Of a stretch of DNA of 6,724 nucleotides, positions 1 through 5,452 are shown in pieces; within the stretch, counting starts at the first letter, position 1; every line of letters begins with the position of its first letter. Source of the DNA: Caulobacter sp. (GTDB taxonomy: Bacteria; Pseudomonadota; Alphaproteobacteria; Caulobacterales; Caulobacteraceae); assembly GCA_014378155.1 (NCBI GenBank), contig JACMOF010000201.1:1-6724 (forward strand), in the 5' to 3' direction. The notes under the pieces are model-generated. The model worked only from the letters and a program-made list of their open reading frames with translations, was not told the origin of the DNA and did not search any database. The translations under genes and the position numbers were made by a program.

Positions 1-251
1 ACCTGTTGGGCGCGGTGATCGACGCCGGCCGAAAGGGCCTGTCGATCCAACGCTACAAGGGCCTGGGCGAGATGAACCCCGACCAGCTGTGGGAGACCAC
101 CCTCGACGTCGGGGCCCGCACCCTGCTGCAGGTGCGCGTCAACCATGCCGACGACGCCGACGACATGTTCAGCCGCCTGATGGGCGACCTGGTCGAACCC
201 CGCCGCGAGTTCATCCAGGCCAACGCGCTCGACGCCGAGGTGGACGTCTAA
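1..251 (+). CDS. gyrB: DNA gyrase subunit B, C-terminal end (partial)
   Basis: This is the last 82 codons of GyrB, the ATPase subunit of DNA gyrase, which introduces negative supercoils in complex with GyrA. The reading frame is open at the left edge and ends at TAA (249-251). The translated tail contains the very conserved GyrB C-terminal block [19 protein letters not shown], then a [10 protein letters not shown] segment and [13 protein letters not shown], which match the end of E. coli GyrB almost residue for residue in order and spacing. This segment belongs to the TOPRIM/C-terminal region that contacts GyrA and the cleaved DNA. ParE shares parts of the RYKGLGEM motif, but the LMGD-x-VEPRR-xFI ending is typical of GyrB. 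The ATPase and transducer domains lie outside the window. A palindromic repeat starts four bases after the stop codon. Confidence 0.96.
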   Translation, partial: LLGAVIDAGRKGLSIQRYKGLGEMNPDQLWETTLDVGARTLLQVRVNHADDADDMFSRLMGDLVEPRREFIQANALDAEVDV

Positions 252-254
252 CCG

Positions 255-362
255 CTAGAGCATTTCCCGACCTGACTGCGTCAGGCCGTGAGCTCTAATC
301 TTCTGTTTTGACGCATTTTTCTTCACGCGGACCGGAACCACTTCGCTCGAAAAATGCTCTAG
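255..362. repeat. Composite palindromic intergenic repeat between gyrB and the acetyltransferase gene
   Basis: The element is bounded by a perfect 11-bp terminal inverted repeat, CTAGAGCATTT (255-265) against AAATGCTCTAG (352-362), and the match resumes with CGA (268-270 against 347-349) after two mismatches. Inside it are a short hairpin, CCTGAC-tgc-GTCAGG (271-285), and a second possible stem, GCATTTTTC (313-321) with GAAAAATGC (349-357). The right arm (349-362) can therefore pair with either of two partners, but not both. The hexamer TAGAGC occurs three times: forward at 256-261 and reversed at 292-297 and 356-361. This divides the element into a 36-bp arm and a core of about 70 bp. From memory, similar sequences are dispersed between genes of many alphaproteobacteria; I could not search for copies. 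It carries no coding capacity. It may act as a transcript-processing or termination signal after gyrB. Confidence 0.75.
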
Positions 363-378
363 CCTGGAGCAGATCGCC

Positions 379-894
379 ATGCTGGAACGTGAACGGGACG
401 AATGCTCGCCAACCGGCGGCGGCCTGACGGTCCGCGCCTTCAGCGACGACCTGGCCGAGCCATTCTATCGGATCAACGCCGAGTGGATCGAGGAGATGTT
501 TGTTCTCGAGGAGAACGACGTCACGCTGTTGTCGAACCCGCGCGAACTGATCATCGACAAGGGTGGGGCGGTGCTTTTCGCGGAGACTTCGGACCTGGGC
601 GTGGTGGGAACCTGCGCCCTGATCAAGATGAAGGACGGCTGGTTCGAGCTGACCAAGATGGGCGTCTCGAAGGCGGCGCGGGGCCGCAAGGCCGGCGAGT
701 TCCTGTTGGCGGCGACCCTGGAACACGCCAAGGCCATGGGCGTCGCCGACAAGCTCTATCTGTTGACCAATGCCAAGTGCGCGGCGGCCATCCACCTCTA
801 CGAGAAGCTGGGCTTCCAGCACGACGCCGAGATCATGGCGACGTTCGGGGCGCGGTATGAGCGGTGTAATGTGGCGATGTCGTATCGAGGCTAA
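379..894 (+). CDS. GNAT-family N-acetyltransferase
   Basis: The 171-residue protein has the GNAT fold signature and should transfer an acetyl group from acetyl-CoA to an amine; the substrate is unknown. Residues 17-60 form the N-terminal part, with an INAEWIEEMFVLEENDVTLLSNP stretch seen in a subgroup of small uncharacterised GNATs. Residues 76-95 (VGTCALIK...FELTKMGV) are the central beta strands. Residues 100-110 (ARGRKAGEFLL) are the CoA-pyrophosphate loop of motif A. Residues 126-146 (LYLLTNAKCAAAIHLYEKLGF) are motif B with the usual N-x-x-A-x-x-LYEKLGF ending. The loop has Lys104 where the consensus R/Q-x-x-G-x-G/A has glycine. The start is the first in-frame ATG, with GGAG at 366-369 nine bases upstream. 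There are only 16 bases between the repeat (255-362) and the start, so any dedicated promoter must lie inside that repeat, or the gene is read from gyrB. No signal peptide or membrane segment is seen, so it is probably cytoplasmic. Confidence 0.9.
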   Translation: MLERERDECSPTGGGLTVRAFSDDLAEPFYRINAEWIEEMFVLEENDVTLLSNPRELIIDKGGAVLFAETSDLGVVGTCALIKMKDGWFELTKMGVSKAARGRKAGEFLLAATLEHAKAMGVADKLYLLTNAKCAAAIHLYEKLGFQHDAEIMATFGARYERCNVAMSYRG

Positions 895-896
895 AT

Positions 897-1038
897 CCTT
901 CTCCGCTTGCGGGAGAAGGTGACGCAAAGCGCCGGATGAGGGGTCGCGTTGACCTGTCCGTCGCCCGCGGTTGAGACGATCTTCGACCCTCATCCGACCT
1001 CGCTCCGCCAGGCCACCCTCTCCCGCAAGGGGAGAGGG
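897..1038. repeat. Large inverted-repeat element filling the gap between convergent genes
   Basis: Two 23-bp arms (897-919 and 1016-1038) are inverted copies of each other, with 20 of 23 positions matching. Each is also a hairpin on its own: the left has an 8-bp stem (897-904 with 912-919, loop GCTTGCG) and the right a 9-bp stem (1016-1024 with 1030-1038, loop GCAAG). Inside them is a third pairing, CGGATGAGGG (933-942) with CCCTCATCCG (987-996), extended by TCG (944-946) with CGA (984-986) across one bulged G. The element begins 2 bp after the acetyltransferase stop and ends 12 bp before the GH3 stop, so it occupies nearly the whole convergent gap. There is no T tract on either side, so it is not a classical intrinsic terminator. 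It may still block or stabilise both transcripts. I recall similar CCTTCTCC...GGAGAAGG/GGATGAGGG elements as common between Caulobacter genes. Confidence 0.8.
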
Positions 1039-1050
1039 AAGTGGTGCCCG

Positions 1051-3519
1051 TCATTTCGGACAGACCGCGTCGCCTTCGTTCGGGGCCAGCTTGACCTCGG
1101 TGACCGACAGGGCGAACGGCCCCGACGCGCCGATGACGAACGGCGCGGTGACGTGGTCCATCTTGGCTCCGGCCGCCTGGAAGCAGGACAGCTTGATCTT
1201 GACACTGCGCCATTCGGGGCCGGCCGCCTTGGCCATCAGGGCGGTGACATCCAGCGTTCCGCCGCAGGACGCATCCTCGCTGCAGCCGATGCTCATCGTC
1301 ACCGGTCGGGCCGATCCGGCATCGACGCGATAGCGCAGCTGGACGGCCATGTCGCCCGTGGTTTGGCGCGACAGATCGACGGCCGGACCGTGGATGGACA
1401 GCATGCCCTGACCCGTCCACACCGCCTGTTGCCCGTTCTCCTGGGCGCCGGCGTCAATGGCCTTGACCGCGCCCGCCCCCACGAAGTCCATCCGCCAGGG
1501 GGCCGGAGTGCGGCCGGCGATGAAATAGCGATCGACGCTGCCGGCGGCCGCCACCGCGCCCGGATCTTCCGGCAACATCCCGACCTTGCCCCCCTGGGCG
1601 TAGGACAGGCCGTAGCCATAGGCGAACTGCGGGTCATAGCCGGGCTGGCCCCGGTTCAGCGAACCCTGGTCAGCGCGCTTGGGCCAGGAAAAACCGAGCT
1701 TGCCCTGGAAGTCCCGCTTCGGTTTGCCGCCCTTGTCGGCGACCAGCACATCGGCCACCCCGCCCCCCTCGCTGCCGGGCAACCAGGCGGCGACGAAGGC
1801 GTCGGAGGCGTTGATCTCGGGATTGGTCCACAGAGGCCGGCCCGACAAGAACACCGAGACCACGGGAATGCCCTGGGCCTTCAGGCGCTTTATCAGGACC
1901 AGATCGGTCTGGTCGGCCAGATGGTAGCCGAGATTGGCGACGTCGCCCTGGAACTCCGCATACGGATCTTCGCCGAACACCACGATGGCGACGTCGGGTT
2001 TGGATTTGAACTGACCGTCCGGCGCGAGCTCGGCCTGGCCGCCGCCGGCCTTGACGGCTTTTTCGATACCGCCCCAGATCGACTGGCCGTGCGGGAAGTC
2101 GCTGTTCTTGTTGCCCGTGCCTTGCCAGGTCAGGGTCCAGCCACCGGCCGCCTTGCCGATGTCGTCGGCGGCCCCGGCCACCAGCACCCTGGCCCCCGGC
2201 TTGACCGGTAGCACGCCGTCGTTCTTCAGCAGCACCAGCGACTTGGCCACCGCCTCGCGGGCGATGGCCCGGTGATCGGCGGCGCCAAGACGGTCGAACT
2301 GGCCCTGCACGCTCGGCGCCACCCGCGCGAACAGGCCGGTCTTGACCTTGACCCGCAGGATGCGCCGCACGGCGTCGTCCAGCCGCGCCATCGGGATCTC
2401 GCCGGACTTCACCTGGGCCAAGGTGCTCTCATAGAGGGGCTTCCAGCTGTCGGGCGCCATGTACATGTCGAGTCCGGCGTTCATCGCCTGTGGGCAGCTG
2501 ACGTTGGTGCAGCCCGCGACCTGTCCATGGGCGTTCCAGTCGCTGACCACGAAACCCTGGAAGCCCATCCGGCCCTTCAGCACGTCGGTGATCAAGGTCT
2601 TGTTGCCGGTCATCTTCTGACCGTTCCAGCTGGAGAACGAGACCATCACCGTCAGGATGCCGGCGTCGATGCTGGGCGGGTATCCCTGGGCGTGGATGGC
2701 GACCAGCTCGGCTTCCGAGATTCCTGCGTCACCTTGATCCTTGCCCCCTTCGGTGCCGCCGTCGGCCAGGAAGTGCTTGGCCGAGCCGGCGATATGGCCG
2801 GCGGCCAAGGGCGCGCCGCGCTTCAACGCGCCCTGCAGACCCAGGGTCATTGGGCCCGAATAGGACTTCACGACTTCCGGGTCCTCGGCATAGCCCTCGT
2901 AGCTGCGGCCCCAACGGTCGTCGCGGGGCACGGCGACCGTGGGCCCGAAGGTCCAGTCGCCCCCGACCGCCGCCACCTCCTCGCCGGTGGCCGCGCCGAT
3001 GCGGCGGATCAGGTCGGGATCGCGGGCCGCGCCCAGGCCGATATTGTGCGGGAAGATGGTGGCGCCGACGATGTTGTTGTGTCCGTGTACGGCGTCGATG
3101 CCGAACAGGATCGGGATCGGCGTATGGCCGGGCCGCGGCTCCAGGGACTTGGCGCGATAGGCGTCGACCAGGTCGGTCCAGGCCTTGGGCGCCGCGCGGT
3201 CGTCGCCGCCCGGCGCCGAGTTGCCGCCGGCCAGGATCGAGCCCAGCGGATACTTGATCAGATCAGCCGGGGTCATCGAGGCGATGTCGCCCTGGATGGT
3301 CTGGCCGACCTTCTCCTCGAGGGTCATCTTGCTCATCAGCCCGCTGATGAAGGCCTCGGTCTTGGCGTCGGTGATCGCCGCCGGACTAGCGGCCTTGGGC
3401 CACAGCGTTGGATGGGCCACAGCGTCGCTGGCCCGCGCCGATGCCGGCATCGCCGAGAGACAGGCCGAGACGGCGAGGGCCAGGACCGAAACGCGGCAGG
3501 CCAGACGGCGAGGGATCAT
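1051..3519 (-). CDS. Exported family 3 glycoside hydrolase, ExoP/CelD-type exo-beta-glucosidase
   Basis: The 822-residue enzyme should release glucose from the non-reducing ends of beta-glucans or cello-oligosaccharides by a retaining mechanism. A signal peptide covers about residues 1-30 (MIPRRLACR, then a hydrophobic VSVLALAVSAC run). The (beta/alpha)8 domain spans about 50-400 and holds the GIDAVHGHN motif (Asp142), DDRWGRSYEGYAEDP (Arg205), AKHF (Lys248-His249) and the nucleophile motif GFVVSDWNA (Asp327). The alpha/beta sandwich spans about 415-640 and contains GEDPYAEFQGD (Glu517, Glu522), where the acid/base glutamate of plant and bacterial exo-glucanases lies. Residues of about 660-822 form an extra C-terminal domain resembling the galactose-binding-like domain of ExoP, with cysteines at 746, 752, 779 and 820 that could form disulfides. 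The start ATG (3519-3517) has AAAGGTG (3530-3524 on the minus strand) six bases upstream. A lipobox-like VSAC (17-20) leaves lipoprotein anchoring possible. Exact substrate (1,3 or 1,4 linkage) is not decided by sequence. Confidence 0.95.
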   Translation of the reverse strand: MIPRRLACRVSVLALAVSACLSAMPASARASDAVAHPTLWPKAASPAAITDAKTEAFISGLMSKMTLEEKVGQTIQGDIASMTPADLIKYPLGSILAGGNSAPGGDDRAAPKAWTDLVDAYRAKSLEPRPGHTPIPILFGIDAVHGHNNIVGATIFPHNIGLGAARDPDLIRRIGAATGEEVAAVGGDWTFGPTVAVPRDDRWGRSYEGYAEDPEVVKSYSGPMTLGLQGALKRGAPLAAGHIAGSAKHFLADGGTEGGKDQGDAGISEAELVAIHAQGYPPSIDAGILTVMVSFSSWNGQKMTGNKTLITDVLKGRMGFQGFVVSDWNAHGQVAGCTNVSCPQAMNAGLDMYMAPDSWKPLYESTLAQVKSGEIPMARLDDAVRRILRVKVKTGLFARVAPSVQGQFDRLGAADHRAIAREAVAKSLVLLKNDGVLPVKPGARVLVAGAADDIGKAAGGWTLTWQGTGNKNSDFPHGQSIWGGIEKAVKAGGGQAELAPDGQFKSKPDVAIVVFGEDPYAEFQGDVANLGYHLADQTDLVLIKRLKAQGIPVVSVFLSGRPLWTNPEINASDAFVAAWLPGSEGGGVADVLVADKGGKPKRDFQGKLGFSWPKRADQGSLNRGQPGYDPQFAYGYGLSYAQGGKVGMLPEDPGAVAAAGSVDRYFIAGRTPAPWRMDFVGAGAVKAIDAGAQENGQQAVWTGQGMLSIHGPAVDLSRQTTGDMAVQLRYRVDAGSARPVTMSIGCSEDASCGGTLDVTALMAKAAGPEWRSVKIKLSCFQAAGAKMDHVTAPFVIGASGPFALSVTEVKLAPNEGDAVCPK

Positions 3520-3531
3520 GAAGCACCTTTG

Positions 3532-3568
3532 AAAAAAGACGGCGCGGCGAGCAGGACGTCGCCGCGCC
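3532..3568 (-). terminator. Intrinsic-terminator-like hairpin just upstream of the GH3 gene
   Basis: On the minus strand a perfect 10-bp GC-rich stem, GGCGCGGCGA with TCGCCGCGCC (3568-3559 with 3550-3541), encloses an 8-nt loop and is followed by GTC and six T (3537-3532). This has the form of a Rho-independent terminator. It lies only 12 bases upstream of the GH3 start codon, and the Shine-Dalgarno sequence begins one base after the T run. It could end transcripts from the halogenase gene (stop codon about 270 bp upstream), or act as an attenuator in the GH3 leader. The sequence does not decide which. Confidence 0.7.
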
Positions 3569-3580
3569 GAAGTGGGAGCG

Positions 3581-3597
3581 CCCTCGCATCGCGAGGG
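3581..3597 (-). other. Short stable hairpin in the GH3 leader
   Basis: CCCTCGC (3581-3587) and GCGAGGG (3591-3597) form a perfect 7-bp stem with a 3-nt loop. It sits 12 bp upstream (in transcription direction) of the terminator-like hairpin, so the two would form tandem structures in the leader RNA. It has no T tract of its own. Confidence 0.55.
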
Positions 3598-3784
3598 GTC
3601 CTGTCACGCAGCCCGCCGGGAGATTGAGCGGACGCACGTTGGGAGGTCGCCGGAGAAGCGGCGGCTGAATCAAATAATGTCGGGACACGTTCGTCCGCCG
3701 CCCACGAGGGAGCGCGAACAGCATGGTTTCCTTCCCTTGCAACGGAGGCCTTGAGCCCTTCTGTTCCGTCAGGTCACCACAAAT

Positions 3785-3798
3785 TGACAGCGCTGTCT
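3785..3798. promoter_or_regulatory. LacI/GalR-like operator, site 1
   Basis: TGACAGCGCTGTCT contains the perfect 12-bp palindrome GACAGCGCTGTC (3786-3797) centred on CG. This is the form of sites bound by LacI/GalR-family sugar-responsive repressors in proteobacteria (AGCGCT core with near-symmetric flanks). It lies upstream of the GH3 gene and downstream of the halogenase stop. No regulator gene is in the window, so the bound protein and its effector are unknown. Confidence 0.6.
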
Positions 3799-3807
3799 AA
3801 CAGTTTC

Positions 3808-3821
3808 TGATAGCGCTAGCA
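3808..3821. promoter_or_regulatory. LacI/GalR-like operator, site 2
   Basis: TGATAGCGCTAGCA has the same AGCGCT core as site 1. Its half-sites TGATAGC and TGCTAGC (reverse complement of the right half) agree at 6 of 7 positions. Its centre is 23 bp from that of site 1, close to two helical turns, so two repressor dimers could bind on the same DNA face. The paired arrangement makes chance less likely than for a single palindrome. Confidence 0.55.
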
Positions 3822-3839
3822 TCTATCCTCGTTCCGGCC

Positions 3840-5363
3840 TCAAGCCGCGACGGCGGCGGCGGCCCACATGCCGTGACGCCTGAGATAATCGACATGGCTT
3901 GGCATCGCGCCGACCCGGCCGATGATCTGGGCCTTCATGTTCCGGAACCCCTGGGCGATCGCCTGACTGTCGTGGCCAGCGACCAGAGGGGTGTGGGATT
4001 GAGGCCGGATGTTCTGTCCCAGCAAGACCGCCAGCCAGGACGTCGGCGTGAACATCTCGTCGGGATGGATCACCAATTGGCCGCTCTCGCGGAACAGGGC
4101 GATGCGGTGGGCCAGGGAGTCGGGGATCGGCATGGTGCGGACATAGGACCACAGACCCGCGTCGTCGCGGGCCGTGGCGTGGTAGTGCAGGATCAGGAAA
4201 TCGCGGATCGTCTCCATGTCGGCATGGATGCGACGGTTGAAGGTTTCCCGGTTGGCCGGCGAAAACCTGCGGTCCGGGAAGTGCTGCAGCAGCTTGTTGA
4301 TGCTGGCCTGGATCAGGTGGATGCTGGTCGACTCCAGGGGTTCCAGAAAGCCGCTCGACAGGCCGATGGCGACGACGTTCTTGTCCCAGATCTTGCGCCG
4401 GCGACCGGTGACGAACCGCAGCAATCGCGGCTCGGCCAGGGGCTCGCTCTCGAGATTGCCCAGCAAGGTTCCGACCGCCGCATCGTCGGAAATGAACCGG
4501 CTGGAATAGACATAGCCATTGCCGACCCGGTGCTGCAGCGGGATGCGCCACTGCCAGCCGGCCTCGCGCGCCGTCGAGGTGGTGAAGGGCGACAGCGGGC
4601 CGTTCAGGGCGCAGGGCACGGCGGCCGCGCGGTCCATCGGCAGATAGGACGACCAGTCCTCGTAGCCGGCCCTGAGGGTCTGTTCGATCAGCAGGCCCTT
4701 GAAGCCGGAGCAGTCGATGAATAGGTCGCCCTCGATGCTTTGGCCAGATTTCAGGCGCACGGCGGTGACGAAGCCGGTTTCGGTATCCTGATCGACCCGC
4801 ACCACCTCGCCCTCCGTACGAACGACGCCCAGACCCTGGGCGAAGCGGCGCAGATACTGGCCGTAGAGGATGGTGTCGAAGTGATAGGCCGAGCCGAAGA
4901 TCGACATCGGATCGCGCGGATCGTCGCTCTGGCGGTCGAACCGCCCGCCCTTGGCGGCCTGGGCGCACAGCGAATAGTCGTCGAGGGCCAACGCGCCGCC
5001 CTCGCGGTCGAGCTTCAGGAAATACTGGAAGAAGTGGCCCATCTCGGCCTTCAGGCCATAGGCGCCGAAGGGGTGGAAATAGCGCTCGCCCAGCCCGCCC
5101 CAGTTCTTGAATTCGATGCCCAGCTTGTAGGTCGCCTGGGTCTCGCGCATGAACTCGGCTTCGTCGAGGCCCAGCATGGCGTTGAACAGGCGGATCGGCG
5201 GAATGGTCGCCTCGCCCACCCCGACCACGCCGATGTCCTGGGATTCCACGACCTGGATCTGGTAGCGGCGATCCAGCCCGCGCGCCAAGGCCGCCGCCGT
5301 CATCCAGCCGGCGCTGCCGCCACCGACGATGACGATCTTCTGGATCCAGTCCGGGTCGGACAT
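3840..5363 (-). CDS. Flavin-dependent tryptophan-halogenase-like protein
   Basis: The 507-residue protein is a member of the FADH2-dependent tryptophan halogenase family (PrnA, RebH), which makes HOX from FADH2, oxygen and halide and passes it to a catalytic lysine for aromatic halogenation. All core motifs are present: FAD-binding GGGSAGW (14-20), GEATIPPI (50-57), the catalytic lysine in TYKLGIEF (Lys80, equivalent to PrnA Lys79), WQWRIP (270-275), and LEPLESTSIHLI with Glu344 and Ser345 (the PrnA Glu346 region). There is no YY pair in the last third, unlike RebH, which uses two adjacent tyrosines to hold free tryptophan. ATG at 5363 was chosen because GAGG lies seven bases upstream; an in-frame TTG one codon earlier is too close to it. 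The gene sits downstream of a TonB-dependent receptor on the same strand, as for the indole halogenase BrvH of Brevundimonas and many uncharacterised relatives. No signal peptide is evident. The true substrate is unknown. Confidence 0.92.
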   Translation of the reverse strand: MSDPDWIQKIVIVGGGSAGWMTAAALARGLDRRYQIQVVESQDIGVVGVGEATIPPIRLFNAMLGLDEAEFMRETQATYKLGIEFKNWGGLGERYFHPFGAYGLKAEMGHFFQYFLKLDREGGALALDDYSLCAQAAKGGRFDRQSDDPRDPMSIFGSAYHFDTILYGQYLRRFAQGLGVVRTEGEVVRVDQDTETGFVTAVRLKSGQSIEGDLFIDCSGFKGLLIEQTLRAGYEDWSSYLPMDRAAAVPCALNGPLSPFTTSTAREAGWQWRIPLQHRVGNGYVYSSRFISDDAAVGTLLGNLESEPLAEPRLLRFVTGRRRKIWDKNVVAIGLSSGFLEPLESTSIHLIQASINKLLQHFPDRRFSPANRETFNRRIHADMETIRDFLILHYHATARDDAGLWSYVRTMPIPDSLAHRIALFRESGQLVIHPDEMFTPTSWLAVLLGQNIRPQSHTPLVAGHDSQAIAQGFRNMKAQIIGRVGAMPSHVDYLRRHGMWAAAAVAA

Positions 5364-5410
5364 CAAACGTCCTCGATAGGTGAGCCGGGATTGATCCTGG
5401 GCCCGGCGTT

Positions 5411-5438
5411 GGGCGCGCTCAAGAGGATGAGCGCGCCC
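5411..5438 (-). other. Perfect 10-bp hairpin between receptor and halogenase genes
   Basis: GGGCGCGCTC (5411-5420) and GAGCGCGCCC (5429-5438) pair perfectly around an 8-nt loop. The hairpin starts 14 bp after the receptor stop codon and ends about 47 bp before the halogenase ATG. There is no T run after it on the minus strand, so full intrinsic termination is unlikely. Such hairpins can protect the upstream mRNA from 3' exonucleases or cause partial termination, which would give more receptor than halogenase from a shared transcript. That role is inferred. Confidence 0.6.
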
Positions 5439-5452
5439 GCCGTTCGGTTGCG

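Larger units (their letters stand above)
3520..3839 (-). other. Gene-free 320-bp region: regulatory leader of the GH3 gene
   Basis: No convincing gene is present here. Reading toward GH3 on the minus strand, the region holds two LacI-like operators (3808-3821, 3785-3798), a 7-bp stem with a 30-nt loop (3695-3701 with 3658-3664), a tight hairpin CCCTCGC-atc-GCGAGGG (3581-3597), then a terminator-like hairpin (3532-3568) and the GH3 ribosome-binding site. No good -35/-10 pair was recognised on the minus strand. If transcription starts near the operators, the leader would be roughly 200-280 nt long, which is unusual for a simple enzyme gene. The purpose is inferred from position and structure only. 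Confidence 0.6.

Noticed and set aside
308..335. TTGACG at 308-313 as a -35 for the acetyltransferase gene
   Set aside because: No acceptable -10 hexamer occurs 16-18 bp downstream, so I do not call a promoter inside the repeat.
295..993. 232-codon minus-strand open frame opposite the acetyltransferase gene
   Set aside because: It crosses both intergenic repeats and lies antisense to a recognisable GNAT gene, so it is an overlap artefact.
949..2211. 420-codon plus-strand open frame opposite the GH3 gene
   Set aside because: It is antisense to a GH3 gene with complete catalytic motifs. Its composition is the usual by-product of high-GC codon bias, it shows no known domain, and it starts inside the 897-1038 repeat.
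2272..3627. 451-codon plus-strand open frame opposite the GH3 start and leader
   Set aside because: Antisense shadow rich in Arg, Gly, Ala and His with no motif, running across the operator-free leader and the GH3 signal peptide region.
3784..3812. TTGACA followed 17 bp later by CTGATA as a plus-strand promoter
   Set aside because: The -35 is perfect but the -10 is poor, and a promoter here would point into the antisense of the halogenase. The TTGACA is explained by the overlapping operator palindrome.
3823..4968. 381-codon minus-strand open frame in another frame of the halogenase gene
   Set aside because: It overlaps the halogenase, which has all family motifs in its own frame; this one is Arg/Pro/Gly-rich with no recognisable fold.
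5364..5366. TTG as the halogenase start codon
   Set aside because: The next codon is ATG with better spacing (7 bases) from GAGG; TTG would leave only 4 bases.
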